Assembly: GCF_902703175.1 (NCBI RefSeq)
Contig: NZ_CACRYJ010000017.1
Location: 124,001-188,000 of the forward strand
Length of the DNA: 64,000 nt
Direction: 5' to 3'
From: Occultella aeris
Lineage (GTDB): Bacteria; Actinomycetota; Actinomycetes; Actinomycetales; Beutenbergiaceae
The first letter of the stretch is position 1, and each line of letters opens with the position of its first letter. Under the pieces are notes generated by a model. The model was not told the DNA's origin. It saw only the letters and a program-made list of their open reading frames with translations, and did no database searches. This document shows, piece by piece, positions 31,001 to 38,313 of this stretch. The position numbers and the translations under genes were made by a program.

Positions 31001-32181
31001 TGGACCGGGTGCCGGTGAGCGTGTTCGACACCGCCGACCGATCCGTCCTGGAGCGGGTCCCCCATCACGAGGCCGTCCTCACCGCGCCGGCCGGCGCCCG
31101 CAGCGCCGAGGTGCGCTTCCATGCTGCCGAGTCCTACCTCCTCGTCGACGACGTCAGCCTGGCCGGCTCCGCGGACGTGGCCGGGAGCACCTGGAGCCCG
31201 GTGGGGTCAGTGGCGTCGGTGGCCCTGACGAGCACGCCGACCGACGGCGGGGCGACGTTCACGAACGGCGGTGCGGCGCCGTCGGAGCTCGCGCAGCTGG
31301 TCGGCGTGAGCGCCGGGGACACCTACGAACTGACGTTCCGGGCGGTCACGACCGGCGCCCCGGGAACACGGCTCGAGATGCGCTTCGCCGACGAGACGAC
31401 GGCCGCCGTCGGGCAGTCCGTGGTGCTCGAGGTGGACCAACTCGACCTGGACGCCCACGGCGCGACCGGCATCGTCCCGGCCGGCGCCGTGGAGGCGATC
31501 CTCGCGATCGTGGTGCCACCGGGCGCCGCGCTCACGCTCACCGACCTGCACCTGCGGCTCGGCTCGCCGACCGAGGTGGAGGTGTACCTGGCCTCCGAGG
31601 CCCCGGGCGAGGTGAGCCTGACCGGGGTCGGCGTGGTCCTCGAGGAGGGACCGACCGCACCCGCGCCGGTGCCGCCGGAGGGGCTCTGCCCGCCGACCCC
31701 GCCCGGCTCGGGCGAGGACGGCACAGCCTGCTACTGCCGCGGTTGCGGACGGACGGCACCGGTCCCCCGCGCGCCCCAGGCCATCTCGACGGCGGGGCGG
31801 CCGGTCTCGGTGGGCATCTGCACCTCGTGCGGCACGGGCCTCGTGCGTACCGGTGGGCGGGTCGTCGGCCGGGCCGGCGGGCAGCCGAGCGCGGTCGCGC
31901 TCCCGACGTTCCGGCTGCCGGCCCGGACCCCCGCCACCGGCCCGGCCCTGGTCGCGGAGGTCGTGGTCGAGGCCTCCCTCGAGGAGGTCGATTTCATCGG
32001 TCCGGCCCGGGCCGCGGCGCTGGTGGCCGCCGGGGTTCCGGACGTCGTCGCGCTCGCCGCTGCCGACCCAACCCTGGTCGCCACCCTGCCCGGGGTCTCT
32101 ACGACGCTGGCCCCGCGGATCATCGCCGCCGCCGCCGCGCTCGTGCGCACCCGCGGCAGCCGGGTGCTGCTCGGCCTCTGA
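28048..32181 (+). CDS. Giant terminal CIS protein with beta-propeller-like, zinc-ribbon and helix-hairpin-helix regions
   Basis: 1377 residues. N-terminal domain 1-300; beta-sandwich-like region about 318-395; Ala/Gly linker about 427-452; repeated YVTN/propeller-like blades about 545-880 (ADGLGVYLAGVTS, LALDATGGLAVVVGADAVTV); Pro-rich linker near 914-930; further beta domains to 1200; a zinc ribbon formed by two CxxC knuckles (C1230/C1233 in CRGC, C1258/C1261 in CTSC); and a C-terminal helix-hairpin-helix region about 1306-1371 (DFIGPARAAALVAAGVPDVV). It is last in the operon. A fibre or receptor-binding role fits the bulk, but the zinc ribbon plus HhH tail is typical of nucleic-acid-binding proteins. 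The ATG at 28048 follows TGGAGG; the GTG at 28036 is less likely. Confidence 0.8.
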   Translation: MHVQARHTGALLPFERDRRLVLRRLPVGAVLGRATLTLTPVSADADSRFLESLTFGAGTGPGSWGASKVVGTGALELDLRARRRLASLTGSGLAGAPLLVDLGGGFLGLDSNGGFTDGPAFELSNATELPGVSVTGLRVPAGGVDVSVLRVASPPSNLTLAVAGGPVFWSHFGDLTASLTTPDFSEVVTALLPGLPVANGAHVLELVLHSDSIARLDVTLDVEFTLAVAAAQVRTVRAQYAFDGVPSDGGGRLVVAVPAGAVVAGTTGQVLGAFSPTQVVHGPVTATAAVDLVAVEAGGSLAQPLRPAAPLVATSVDLLVTSVSAQASLAVGLFADDDGKPGRTALLPRPAELVINRDTAGAPTWLNVPLPGELELAARRVWLVVQATAGRAAWSAAPGPADESGLPGPALQQTRDGGLSWRAVDVAGAAGAVGAGGAAGAVGAAGIGAAAALRLRHTTTGFRMPLELRAGGGGQEVAVSLQRFAPSGAVDFSLDFPEVADALNTALASAGGGPGAGEEIANGDFGQWYRVGQQPAETGRLPGAPDVAQDLAVVAPDGAEVFVVGHRFVDDAPVVVLTAYETYSRRRLLRTDLVAGEPLAVAIDPGGRRLLVSIDVRRGVGLSSSSVTRGALVVVDVATGRPLGEPIVVPDPVTHLAPAADGLGVYLAGVTSTESGRRTVVRHLDWALLEAAATGGPFPADAVADDVPGVPVALATGVDGLVAVLTRTPPPSSGADQVTHLFVYDDRAAVGVGDRREAAPDVVEGARGVACAPGRVLVLTAAQVRYLDPGNLQVGARVGVGGPNSPASALALDATGGLAVVVGADAVTVLDVAARRTSAGRYDLGGDGDPGVAVSPPGTHAVLTRPFADAAVLITIGDPVPVEWELTAGQVRPIALPTGRLMALIGDRPASFGRAPTPAPAPVPAPGPGLRRAAVAGAAIQSALAQVVPVIGGARYRFTFDGVALVEGASAQVRWIGDACGVERVDRVPVSVFDTADRSVLERVPHHEAVLTAPAGARSAEVRFHAAESYLLVDDVSLAGSADVAGSTWSPVGSVASVALTSTPTDGGATFTNGGAAPSELAQLVGVSAGDTYELTFRAVTTGAPGTRLEMRFADETTAAVGQSVVLEVDQLDLDAHGATGIVPAGAVEAILAIVVPPGAALTLTDLHLRLGSPTEVEVYLASEAPGEVSLTGVGVVLEEGPTAPAPVPPEGLCPPTPPGSGEDGTACYCRGCGRTAPVPRAPQAISTAGRPVSVGICTSCGTGLVRTGGRVVGRAGGQPSAVALPTFRLPARTPATGPALVAEVVVEASLEEVDFIGPARAAALVAAGVPDVVALAAADPTLVATLPGVSTTLAPRIIAAAAALVRTRGSRVLLGL

Positions 32182-32190
32182 CCGACCCGC

Positions 32191-32886
32191 TCACGCCATG
32201 TCGATGAACCGTTCGGCGAGGGCGGAGGGTCCCATGACGATGACCGTGTCGTCCCAGTTGAGGATCGTCTCGCCGGTCGCGTGCGCCCAGGTGCCGTCCT
32301 GCTGCATGACGGCGACCACGTTCAGGTTGTGCTTCTTGCGCAGGCCGACCTGATCGAGGGACTTCCCGACCATCGAGGGCGGTGCCTTCGCGGTGACCGT
32401 CGCGAACCCTCCGCCGATGTCCTGATAATCGGCGATCGACCCGCGCAGCAGGTGGGCGACCCGCCGGCCCATGTCCGACTCGGGGGACACGACGTGCCGG
32501 ACGCCCAGCTGGGTGAGGATCTGGCCGTGCGGCTCACTGATCGCCTTGGCCCAGAGGTGCTCGATCTCGAAGCGGAGCATCCAGGAGGTGGTCAGGATGG
32601 AGGCTTCGACGTCGGAACCGATCGCGACCACCACGTGCGAGAAGTTCGGAACGCCCAGTTGCTCCAGCGCCTCCATCTTGGTGGTGTCCGCCCGGACCAC
32701 GTGCGTCAGGGTGTCGCTGAGTCCCTGGACGATCTCCTCGTCGGTGTCGATGCCGAGAACCTCGACACCGGCCTCGGCCAGTTCGACCGCCAATGCGCTG
32801 CCGAACCGCCCGAGGCCGGCGACCACCACGGAATCGGAGTCGTTCAGGGCGATCGAGCCACGCGCGGCCCGCGGGATGCTAGCCAA
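32191..32886 (-). CDS. ktrA: Potassium uptake regulatory subunit, KtrA/TrkA family
   Basis: 231 residues: RCK-N Rossmann domain with VVVAGLGRFGSALAVELAEAG and acidic ribose contact D47 region (VLGIDTDEE), followed by an RCK-C domain. KtrA rings bind ATP/ADP/NAD(H) on the cytoplasmic face and gate KtrB. It follows ktrB with an 8-base overlap. The start codon is TTG at 32886, supported by GAAAGG 9 bases upstream. It converges with the CIS operon, whose stop is only 9 bases away. Confidence 0.92.
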   Translation of the reverse strand: MASIPRAARGSIALNDSDSVVVAGLGRFGSALAVELAEAGVEVLGIDTDEEIVQGLSDTLTHVVRADTTKMEALEQLGVPNFSHVVVAIGSDVEASILTTSWMLRFEIEHLWAKAISEPHGQILTQLGVRHVVSPESDMGRRVAHLLRGSIADYQDIGGGFATVTAKAPPSMVGKSLDQVGLRKKHNLNVVAVMQQDGTWAHATGETILNWDDTVIVMGPSALAERFIDMA

Positions 32887-34288
32887 TGATCGGCCTTTCT
32901 TTCGGCAGCTCGACGTAGGAACTGCGAGAACGCAACGCTAACGCGGACGCCAGGGTCAGCGGCCCGAGGCGCCCGATGAACATCAGTGCGACCAGGATCA
33001 GCTGCCCACCGGCGGGAAGCAGGTGGGTGATCCCGGTGGACAGCCCCACGGTCGCGAAGGCGGACACCACCTCGAACACGATCTGGTCCAGGCTGAAGGT
33101 GGTCATGATGAGCAGGGACCAGGTTCCGATCATGACCACGGCGACCGCGAGCAGGGCGACCGTGGTGGCCTCCCGGTGCACGGATCGGGCGAGGCGTCGG
33201 CCGAAGATGTTGACGGCCGTGCCGCCGCGGATCTCGGTGACGATGATGAAGAACAGCACCGCGAACGTCGTGATCTTCAAGCCACCCGCCGTCCCGGCCG
33301 GACCCCCGCCGATGAACATCAGCACGTCCTGCGCGAACCAGGTCTGGGTGTGCATCGCCGAGACGTCGATGCTGTTGAAGCCCGCCGTCCGGGCCACCAC
33401 CGATGCGAAGACCCCGGCGAGGATCTTGCCGGCCGGGTCCAGTGGGCCGAGGGTCTGCGGGTTCGACCACTCCAGTGCGGTGATCGTGATGACCCCGCCG
33501 AGCAGCAGCACGACGGTCCCGGAGATCACCAGTTTGGTGTGCATCGACCACTTGCGGGGCATCCGGAAGTGCCGGCGGAGCTCGAAGAGCACCGGGAACC
33601 CCAGGCCGCCGAGGACCACGGCCGCCGCGATCGGCAGGCAGACCCAGGGATCGGTCACGAACCCCATCAGGTTGTCGGTGTAGAGCGCGAAGCCGGCGTT
33701 GTTGAAGGCCGAGACCGAGTGGAAGAGGCCGAACCACACGGACTCCCCGAGCCCGGCCCCGTAGCCCGTCGCCAGGCGCACCGCGAGGACGACGGCGACG
33801 ACGGCCTCGGTGCCGAAGCCCACCTTCGCGACGCCGATGACGATGGCGCGGACGTCCCCGAGGCTGACGCTGCGGACGCTCGCGCTGGCGATCAGGCGGG
33901 ACCGCAGACCCAACCGCCGCGCGAGCAGGATCGTCAGGAGCGAGGCGAAGGTCATGATGCCGAGCCCGCCGAGTTGGATCAGGGCGAGGACCACCACTTG
34001 TCCGAACGGGCTCCAGTAGGTGGCGGTATCGACCACGATCAGCCCGGTGACACAGACCGCCGACGTCGCGGTGAACAGCGCCGCCAGGACCGGTGCGCCG
34101 CCCCACGGACCGACGTCCGCCGGCAACGGCCCGGGTACGGGTTCCGACACGACCGCGATCGGGAGCATGAGGAGCAGGGTCCCGACCACGATCGCTCCCG
34201 CGAAACTCGCGACCAGGACCTGCCCGGGTCGCCCGAGCACCGCCGGGCGGGCGCCGCGGGGCACGATCGGCCGTGTTTGCGTGGACAC
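32879..34288 (-). CDS. ktrB: Potassium/sodium uptake channel subunit, KtrB/TrkH family
   Basis: 469 residues, polytopic membrane protein. Four filter-like P-loops are visible: SAVCVTGLIVVDT, SAFNNAGFALYTDN, RTAGFNSIDVS and SAFATVGLSTGIT, each centred on a conserved Gly. It forms the K+ pathway in the cytoplasmic membrane with KtrA as regulator. Start is a GTG at 34288 without a strong Shine-Dalgarno; leaderless or weakly led translation is possible. Confidence 0.93.
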   Translation of the reverse strand: MSTQTRPIVPRGARPAVLGRPGQVLVASFAGAIVVGTLLLMLPIAVVSEPVPGPLPADVGPWGGAPVLAALFTATSAVCVTGLIVVDTATYWSPFGQVVVLALIQLGGLGIMTFASLLTILLARRLGLRSRLIASASVRSVSLGDVRAIVIGVAKVGFGTEAVVAVVLAVRLATGYGAGLGESVWFGLFHSVSAFNNAGFALYTDNLMGFVTDPWVCLPIAAAVVLGGLGFPVLFELRRHFRMPRKWSMHTKLVISGTVVLLLGGVITITALEWSNPQTLGPLDPAGKILAGVFASVVARTAGFNSIDVSAMHTQTWFAQDVLMFIGGGPAGTAGGLKITTFAVLFFIIVTEIRGGTAVNIFGRRLARSVHREATTVALLAVAVVMIGTWSLLIMTTFSLDQIVFEVVSAFATVGLSTGITHLLPAGGQLILVALMFIGRLGPLTLASALALRSRSSYVELPKERPIIG

Positions 34289-34318
34289 CAGACGAAACCT
34301 AGACCTGTCCGCGCATCC

Positions 34319-34903
34319 TCACCTAGGCGGGGCGTGTCGTTCGGTGGGGCCGAGGACGCCCGCGACGAGTCGGGCTGCGATCTCCTGCGCGTCCGGGATC
34401 TCGGTCTCGCCGGCGAACGTCGCCAGGAATGCCTGCTGGAGCGCTGCCCCGCAGAGCAGGACGGCCGTGGCCCACGGATCGACGGAGGTCGGCAGCCTGC
34501 CGGCCCGCCGCTCGCTCGCCACGTAGTCCTCGACGATGGCGTGGACGACCTGCGGGCCGGCGCCGCGCGCCCGCAGGCCCTCCCGCCAGGCGCTGAGGAG
34601 ATCCGCCTCGCTGAACACCGAGGCTGCGATCGGGTAGGTCCGGACGTAGAACACCAGCACGTCCCGAGTGAGCGTCTCGAGGTTCTCGCGGACCGTGCCG
34701 GTGAGCTCGGCGGCGCCGGCGATGGGCGGCATGCGCTCGGAGAGCACGCCCAGGAAGATCTCCTGTTTGTCGACGAAGTGTTTGTAGAGCAGCGCCTCCG
34801 AGCACCCGGCCACCCGGGCGATCTCCTTGGTGGTCGCCCGCGCGATGCCGCGATCGCGCATGACCGATGCGGCTGCGTCCAGGATCCGCTCCCGTGCCGA
34901 CAT
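34319..34903 (-). CDS. TetR-family repressor
   Basis: 194 residues. N-terminal helix-turn-helix ATTKEIARVAGCSEALLYKHF, C-terminal helical ligand domain ending PTERHAPPR. TetR proteins repress divergent neighbours and release on ligand binding. The ATG at 34903 follows AAGGAGG; the in-frame extension to 34936 would run through the operator and is rejected. Divergent to the oxidoreductase gene at 35001, with two identical-type 16-base operators in between. Confidence 0.9.
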   Translation of the reverse strand: MSARERILDAAASVMRDRGIARATTKEIARVAGCSEALLYKHFVDKQEIFLGVLSERMPPIAGAAELTGTVRENLETLTRDVLVFYVRTYPIAASVFSEADLLSAWREGLRARGAGPQVVHAIVEDYVASERRAGRLPTSVDPWATAVLLCGAALQQAFLATFAGETEIPDAQEIAARLVAGVLGPTERHAPPR

Positions 34904-34924
34904 GGTGGCCTGCCTCCTTGACAA

Positions 34925-34940
34925 GTGAGTGTTCACTCAC
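34925..34940. promoter_or_regulatory. TetR operator 1
   Basis: GTGAGTGTTCACTCAC, a perfect inverted repeat (GTGAGTG-N2-CACTCAC), 22 bases upstream of the TetR start. The same arms occur in operator 2. Confidence 0.75.
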
Positions 34941-34957
34941 CCTATCCTGATCACGGG

Positions 34958-34973
34958 GTGAGTGAACACTCAC
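34958..34973. promoter_or_regulatory. TetR operator 2
   Basis: GTGAGTGAACACTCAC, same arms with AA at the centre, 33 bases (three helical turns) from operator 1. A TATCCT -10-like hexamer at 34943-34948 for the rightward gene lies between the two, so binding would cover both promoters. Confidence 0.75.
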
Positions 34974-35000
34974 TCACCGTTCGAACAAGGAGACCCACTC

Positions 35001-35621
35001 ATGCGACTCGTAGTTCTCGGAGCCTCCGGCCGCACCGGCCGTGAGCTCGTCGACCACGCCTCATCCCGGGGCCACGACGTGATCGCCGTCGTGCGTAACC
35101 CCGCCAAGGCCCCATCCGACTGGAACGCCGCCATCGCCGAGGGCACCGACGCCACCGCGCTCGCCGAAGCGATGACCGGCGCGGACGCGGTCGCGTTCTG
35201 CATCGGACCGGTCGAGAAGACCGACGTCGGCGTGATGGAGAAGGCCGCGATCGCGACCGTCCGGGCGATGAGGATCGCGGGCGTGGATCGGTTGGCGCTC
35301 ATCACGGCGAGCGGTCCGTTCAACGAGGGCGACGGACCGCTCACCCGCTACCTCGCGAAGCCGATCGTGCAGCGGGTCCTGCGGGACCAGTTCGCGGACA
35401 TGGTGGCCACCGAGGCGGTGATCCGCGACTCGGGTCTCGACTGGACGATCGTGCGCCCACCCATGCTCACCGACGGCCGGGGATGCGCCGGCTACCGGGA
35501 GCGGCGCGAGGGCAACGTGCGCGGCGGGATCCGGATCGCTCGCGCCGATCTCGCCCGCGCGATGGTCGACCTCCTGGAGGATCCGACGACCGTCGGCCGG
35601 TCCGTGTCGGTCGCCCGGTAG
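35001..35621 (+). CDS. NAD(P)-binding oxidoreductase, NmrA/atypical SDR type
   Basis: 206 residues. Starts MRLVVLGASGRTGRELV with the GASGRTG dinucleotide motif, then VIAVVRNPAK and a Rossmann core typical of small NAD(P)H-binding (SDR-a) proteins. No SDR catalytic YxxxK is obvious. Such proteins act as quinone or flavin-type reductases or as redox sensors. Start ATG at 35001 with AAGGAGA. Probably repressed by the divergent TetR and induced by its ligand or substrate. Confidence 0.85.
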   Translation: MRLVVLGASGRTGRELVDHASSRGHDVIAVVRNPAKAPSDWNAAIAEGTDATALAEAMTGADAVAFCIGPVEKTDVGVMEKAAIATVRAMRIAGVDRLALITASGPFNEGDGPLTRYLAKPIVQRVLRDQFADMVATEAVIRDSGLDWTIVRPPMLTDGRGCAGYRERREGNVRGGIRIARADLARAMVDLLEDPTTVGRSVSVAR

Positions 35622-35628
35622 GTCGGCC

Positions 35629-36342
35629 TCAGGCGAGTTCGTCGTCGATGTCGTCGTCGATGTCGCGCACCGCGACGCCGCGGATGCCGTCGATCTCGGA
35701 CAGGGTCGGGATCAGGTCGGCCAGCGGGTACCGGCCGGAGAACCGGACGTCCATGAGGACGCAGTCCTCGCCGTCGATCCTGGTGTGCCGGGTGGACAGC
35801 AGCGAGGCGGCGAAGCCGACCCCGTTGGCGGCCGCCAGGATGCGGCGCAGGACGCCGTTGCCGTCGAGGTAGGTCAGCCGCAGGACCCGGCGACGGTCCT
35901 TGGTCGGGATCCGCCTGACCAGCGGCGCGAGGACCACCAGGCAGAGCAGGTGCAGCACCGTCAGCAGGATGGCAAGGGCGACCATCCCCGCCCCGGCGGC
36001 CATGCCCACCGCGGCGGCGACCCAGATCGTGGCCGCCGTGGTCAGCCCGCGCACCACGTCCTTGCGGGTGAAGATGACCCCGGCGCCGAGGAACCCGATC
36101 CCACTGACGATCTGAGCGGCGATCCGGGACGGATCCAGGTTCACGTCCGCGCCAAGGACGTTCTCGAAACCGAACGCGGACACGAGCGTGAAGCCGGCCG
36201 ATCCCGTGCCGACCAGCACGTGGGTGCGGAACCCGGCCGCCTTCTGGCGGACCTGGCGCTCGGTGCCGATGGCCGCACAGAGGACGAACGCGATTCCAAG
36301 TAGGTACAGCTCTGTCAGCACCGTGTCACTGGCGAATGGCAC
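35629..36342 (-). CDS. MgtC/SapB family membrane protein
   Basis: 237 residues. N-terminal hydrophobic helices with the family core AAIGTERQVRQKAAGFRTH, then QIVSGIGFLGAGVIF and RGLTTAATIWVAAAVGMAAG, followed by a soluble C-terminal ACT-like domain. MgtC proteins are linked to Mg2+ limitation and inhibition of F-ATP synthase in pathogens; here the role is unknown. GTG start at 36342. Converges with the oxidoreductase gene. Confidence 0.92.
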   Translation of the reverse strand: MPFASDTVLTELYLLGIAFVLCAAIGTERQVRQKAAGFRTHVLVGTGSAGFTLVSAFGFENVLGADVNLDPSRIAAQIVSGIGFLGAGVIFTRKDVVRGLTTAATIWVAAAVGMAAGAGMVALAILLTVLHLLCLVVLAPLVRRIPTKDRRRVLRLTYLDGNGVLRRILAAANGVGFAASLLSTRHTRIDGEDCVLMDVRFSGRYPLADLIPTLSEIDGIRGVAVRDIDDDIDDELA

Positions 36343-36499
36343 CGTCGGTCAACTCCCGTCGTCGGGGATCGTGGGGGGATGGTCACGCACCGTCGCGACG
36401 TCCTCGAGCGCGACGCCGCCGTGGCCAGCCGACCCTAGTGGAGGACCCACGGACCGAGCCACCTGATCGGCGACCGTGCAACGGGCGCCCGTGGCCCAC

Positions 36500-37501
36500 T
36501 CAGCGTCCGCGCGCCGACCGGCGGGCCGTCACGAGCATCCCGGCGAGCGCGATCCCGACGGAGGCGATCAACGCGACCAGCGTGACGCCGTCGGGGTCCA
36601 CCACCGACTGCCCCCGCAACGCCTGCCAGGCCAGGGTCAGGAACAGTCCCAGGTACCCGACGGCCAGCCACCGGACGAGCCCGGCCCGGACCCGCTCGTC
36701 ACGCAGCCAGGCGTATCGGTCGACGAGTACGGCGAGCAGCACCGTGACGACGACCAGCACCTGGATGCCGTGCAGACCGACGAAGTGGGGCACCCGCATG
36801 TCACCTCCGGTCAGGCTCCAGTTCGTCAGGAACATCCCATTTCCGTCGAGGTCGCCAATGCCGTGCCCGGCGTTGAGCTCCACGGACCGGCCGTTCGCAT
36901 CCTCGACCGTCCGGACGCCCTGGCCTCCCACCGACACGATGAAGAACGCCGCGAACATGCCGAGCGTGGACAGCAGCAGGCCCCACCGGATGGTGGTGGT
37001 GACGGGCCTGTCGTCGATCCGCTGGAACAGCACCATCACGGCCATGACGACGTTCGTCAGGAACATCACCGGGATGCCGTACTTGAACACGGCCTGCACC
37101 ACCAGGTTGAGTGGGTCCTCGGCGGTGTTGAAGTGGCTGTAGGTGCCGGTCGCTGCGGCGGCGGCGATGACCCCGACCTCGATGGCGCTGATGACGGCGA
37201 AGGCCGTGCCGGTCCACCAGGCGAACCGGCGGGCCCTGGTCATCCTGCTGATCAGCCAGGCCAGGGTGAGCAGGTAGGTGCCGAACGAGAACCCGAACTT
37301 GAGGGTCTTGACCCAGATCGGCTCATCCATCAGGGTGCGGTCGTCGACCATGATCGCGATCGCCGAGAAGACGGCGAGGGTGGCCATGCCCGCAGCCGTG
37401 AACAGCAGTGGTCGGTGCCAGCGGCGCCACTCGGGGACGGTCGGCACCCAGGCCCCGGAGGTCGGTCGTGGGCGCCTGGTCGCGGGCTCGATCGTCTGCA
37501 T
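36500..37501 (-). CDS. Uncharacterised integral membrane protein
   Basis: 333 residues, about 8-9 predicted membrane helices, not recognised. A soluble N-terminal tail of about 35 residues is rich in Arg/Pro. The loop EDANGRSVELNAGHGIGDLD between helices is hydrophilic and His/Asp-bearing. A membrane segment is followed by HFVGLHGIQVL with two histidines, which could bind metal or haem, but this is speculation. Start chosen at the ATG at 37501 (MQTIEPA); the extension to 37549 lacks support. Confidence 0.75.
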   Translation of the reverse strand: MQTIEPATRRPRPTSGAWVPTVPEWRRWHRPLLFTAAGMATLAVFSAIAIMVDDRTLMDEPIWVKTLKFGFSFGTYLLTLAWLISRMTRARRFAWWTGTAFAVISAIEVGVIAAAAATGTYSHFNTAEDPLNLVVQAVFKYGIPVMFLTNVVMAVMVLFQRIDDRPVTTTIRWGLLLSTLGMFAAFFIVSVGGQGVRTVEDANGRSVELNAGHGIGDLDGNGMFLTNWSLTGGDMRVPHFVGLHGIQVLVVVTVLLAVLVDRYAWLRDERVRAGLVRWLAVGYLGLFLTLAWQALRGQSVVDPDGVTLVALIASVGIALAGMLVTARRSARGR

Positions 37502-37594
37502 GTCGACCAACGTATGGACGCCTGCACACCGGCACAGGGGCGCCAACACGTGAGGGGCCGGGGTGCTATCCCTACCTCGGTGCGACCGGTCGGG

Positions 37595-37981
37595 TCAGAG
37601 CGCACTCACCGCGTCGGTATGGACGAAGTCGCGACCGACGAACAGCAGTTGCTCACGGCGGTCGGCTGCGAGTGCATAGCTGGAACAGTCACCGAGGTCC
37701 AGTGCCGCGGGATGGCCACTGCCTCGGCCGTACTCCGCGTAGGCCGCCCGGGCGAGCCTGCCCTGTCGCGGCGTGAGTGGCACGATCTCGATCCCAAGCT
37801 CCTCCAACAGTGCGTCGAGCCTCCTGGTCGCGGCCTCACCTCCCTTGCGGTGGACGACGACACCGAGTTCCACGTACGTGGCCGCCGACATCACCGCACC
37901 CGAGACGAGCGCGGCGCGGATCGCAGCCGCCTCGGGTTCGTCGAGGATCAGGGCTACGACGGCCGAGGTATCGACGATCAC
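37595..37981 (-). CDS. vapC: PIN-domain toxin, VapC type
   Basis: 128 residues with the full acidic PIN active site: D4 (MIVDTSAV), E38 (TYVELG), D94/D97 (ALDLGDCSS) and D117 (FVGRDF). VapC toxins are Mg-dependent RNases acting on tRNA or rRNA. The GTG start overlaps the antitoxin stop by 4 bases, so it is made with its antitoxin. Confidence 0.93.
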   Translation of the reverse strand: MIVDTSAVVALILDEPEAAAIRAALVSGAVMSAATYVELGVVVHRKGGEAATRRLDALLEELGIEIVPLTPRQGRLARAAYAEYGRGSGHPAALDLGDCSSYALAADRREQLLFVGRDFVHTDAVSAL

Positions 37982-38220
37982 CGGTAGAGGCCGGTCTCGT
38001 CGTAGAGGTCGTCCGTCGTGAGGGTGTCGTCACCGAGCCGCCCACGAAGGTCCTCGAGGAGCCGGTCGATCCGCGCTCCGCCGCGTTCGTCGCGCTCCGG
38101 CAACGTCGCCAGGAGCCGCTCGAGCGCGAACTCGATGGCACCCGTCTGGGTTCGGCCCGTGCGCTCGGCCGCTTCGCGAGCCAACGCATGGACGCGCTCA
38201 TTCTTGATGTTGAGGCTCAT
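37978..38220 (-). CDS. vapB: VapB-type antitoxin
   Basis: 80 residues. N-terminus MSLNIKNERVHALAREAAER is the ribbon-helix-helix-like DNA-binding part of Rv0623-type VapB antitoxins. The C-terminal tail (DDLYDETGLYR) is the typical toxin-wrapping end. Lies directly upstream of vapC and follows a palindromic operator. Confidence 0.92.
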   Translation of the reverse strand: MSLNIKNERVHALAREAAERTGRTQTGAIEFALERLLATLPERDERGGARIDRLLEDLRGRLGDDTLTTDDLYDETGLYR

Positions 38221-38221
38221 C

Positions 38222-38234
38222 GGTAGATTCTACC
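38222..38234. promoter_or_regulatory. Candidate vapBC operator
   Basis: GGTAGATTCTACC, arms of 6 with a 1-base centre, starting 2 bases upstream of the vapB ATG; a partial TTCTA half follows at 38237. The AT-rich patch also holds the likely promoter. Autoregulation by VapBC is usual for the family. Confidence 0.55.
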
Positions 38235-38313
38235 ATTCTATGGTGCCGTCTACCCTCGTGGGTGGTTCGCATCTGGGGTCAGGCGGACGGGCGCCGTCGC
38301 GACTCTCCTGACG

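Noticed and set aside
6697-32181. Complete prophage
   Set aside because: No capsid, portal, terminase, integrase, holin or attachment site was seen; the gene order fits an injection system.
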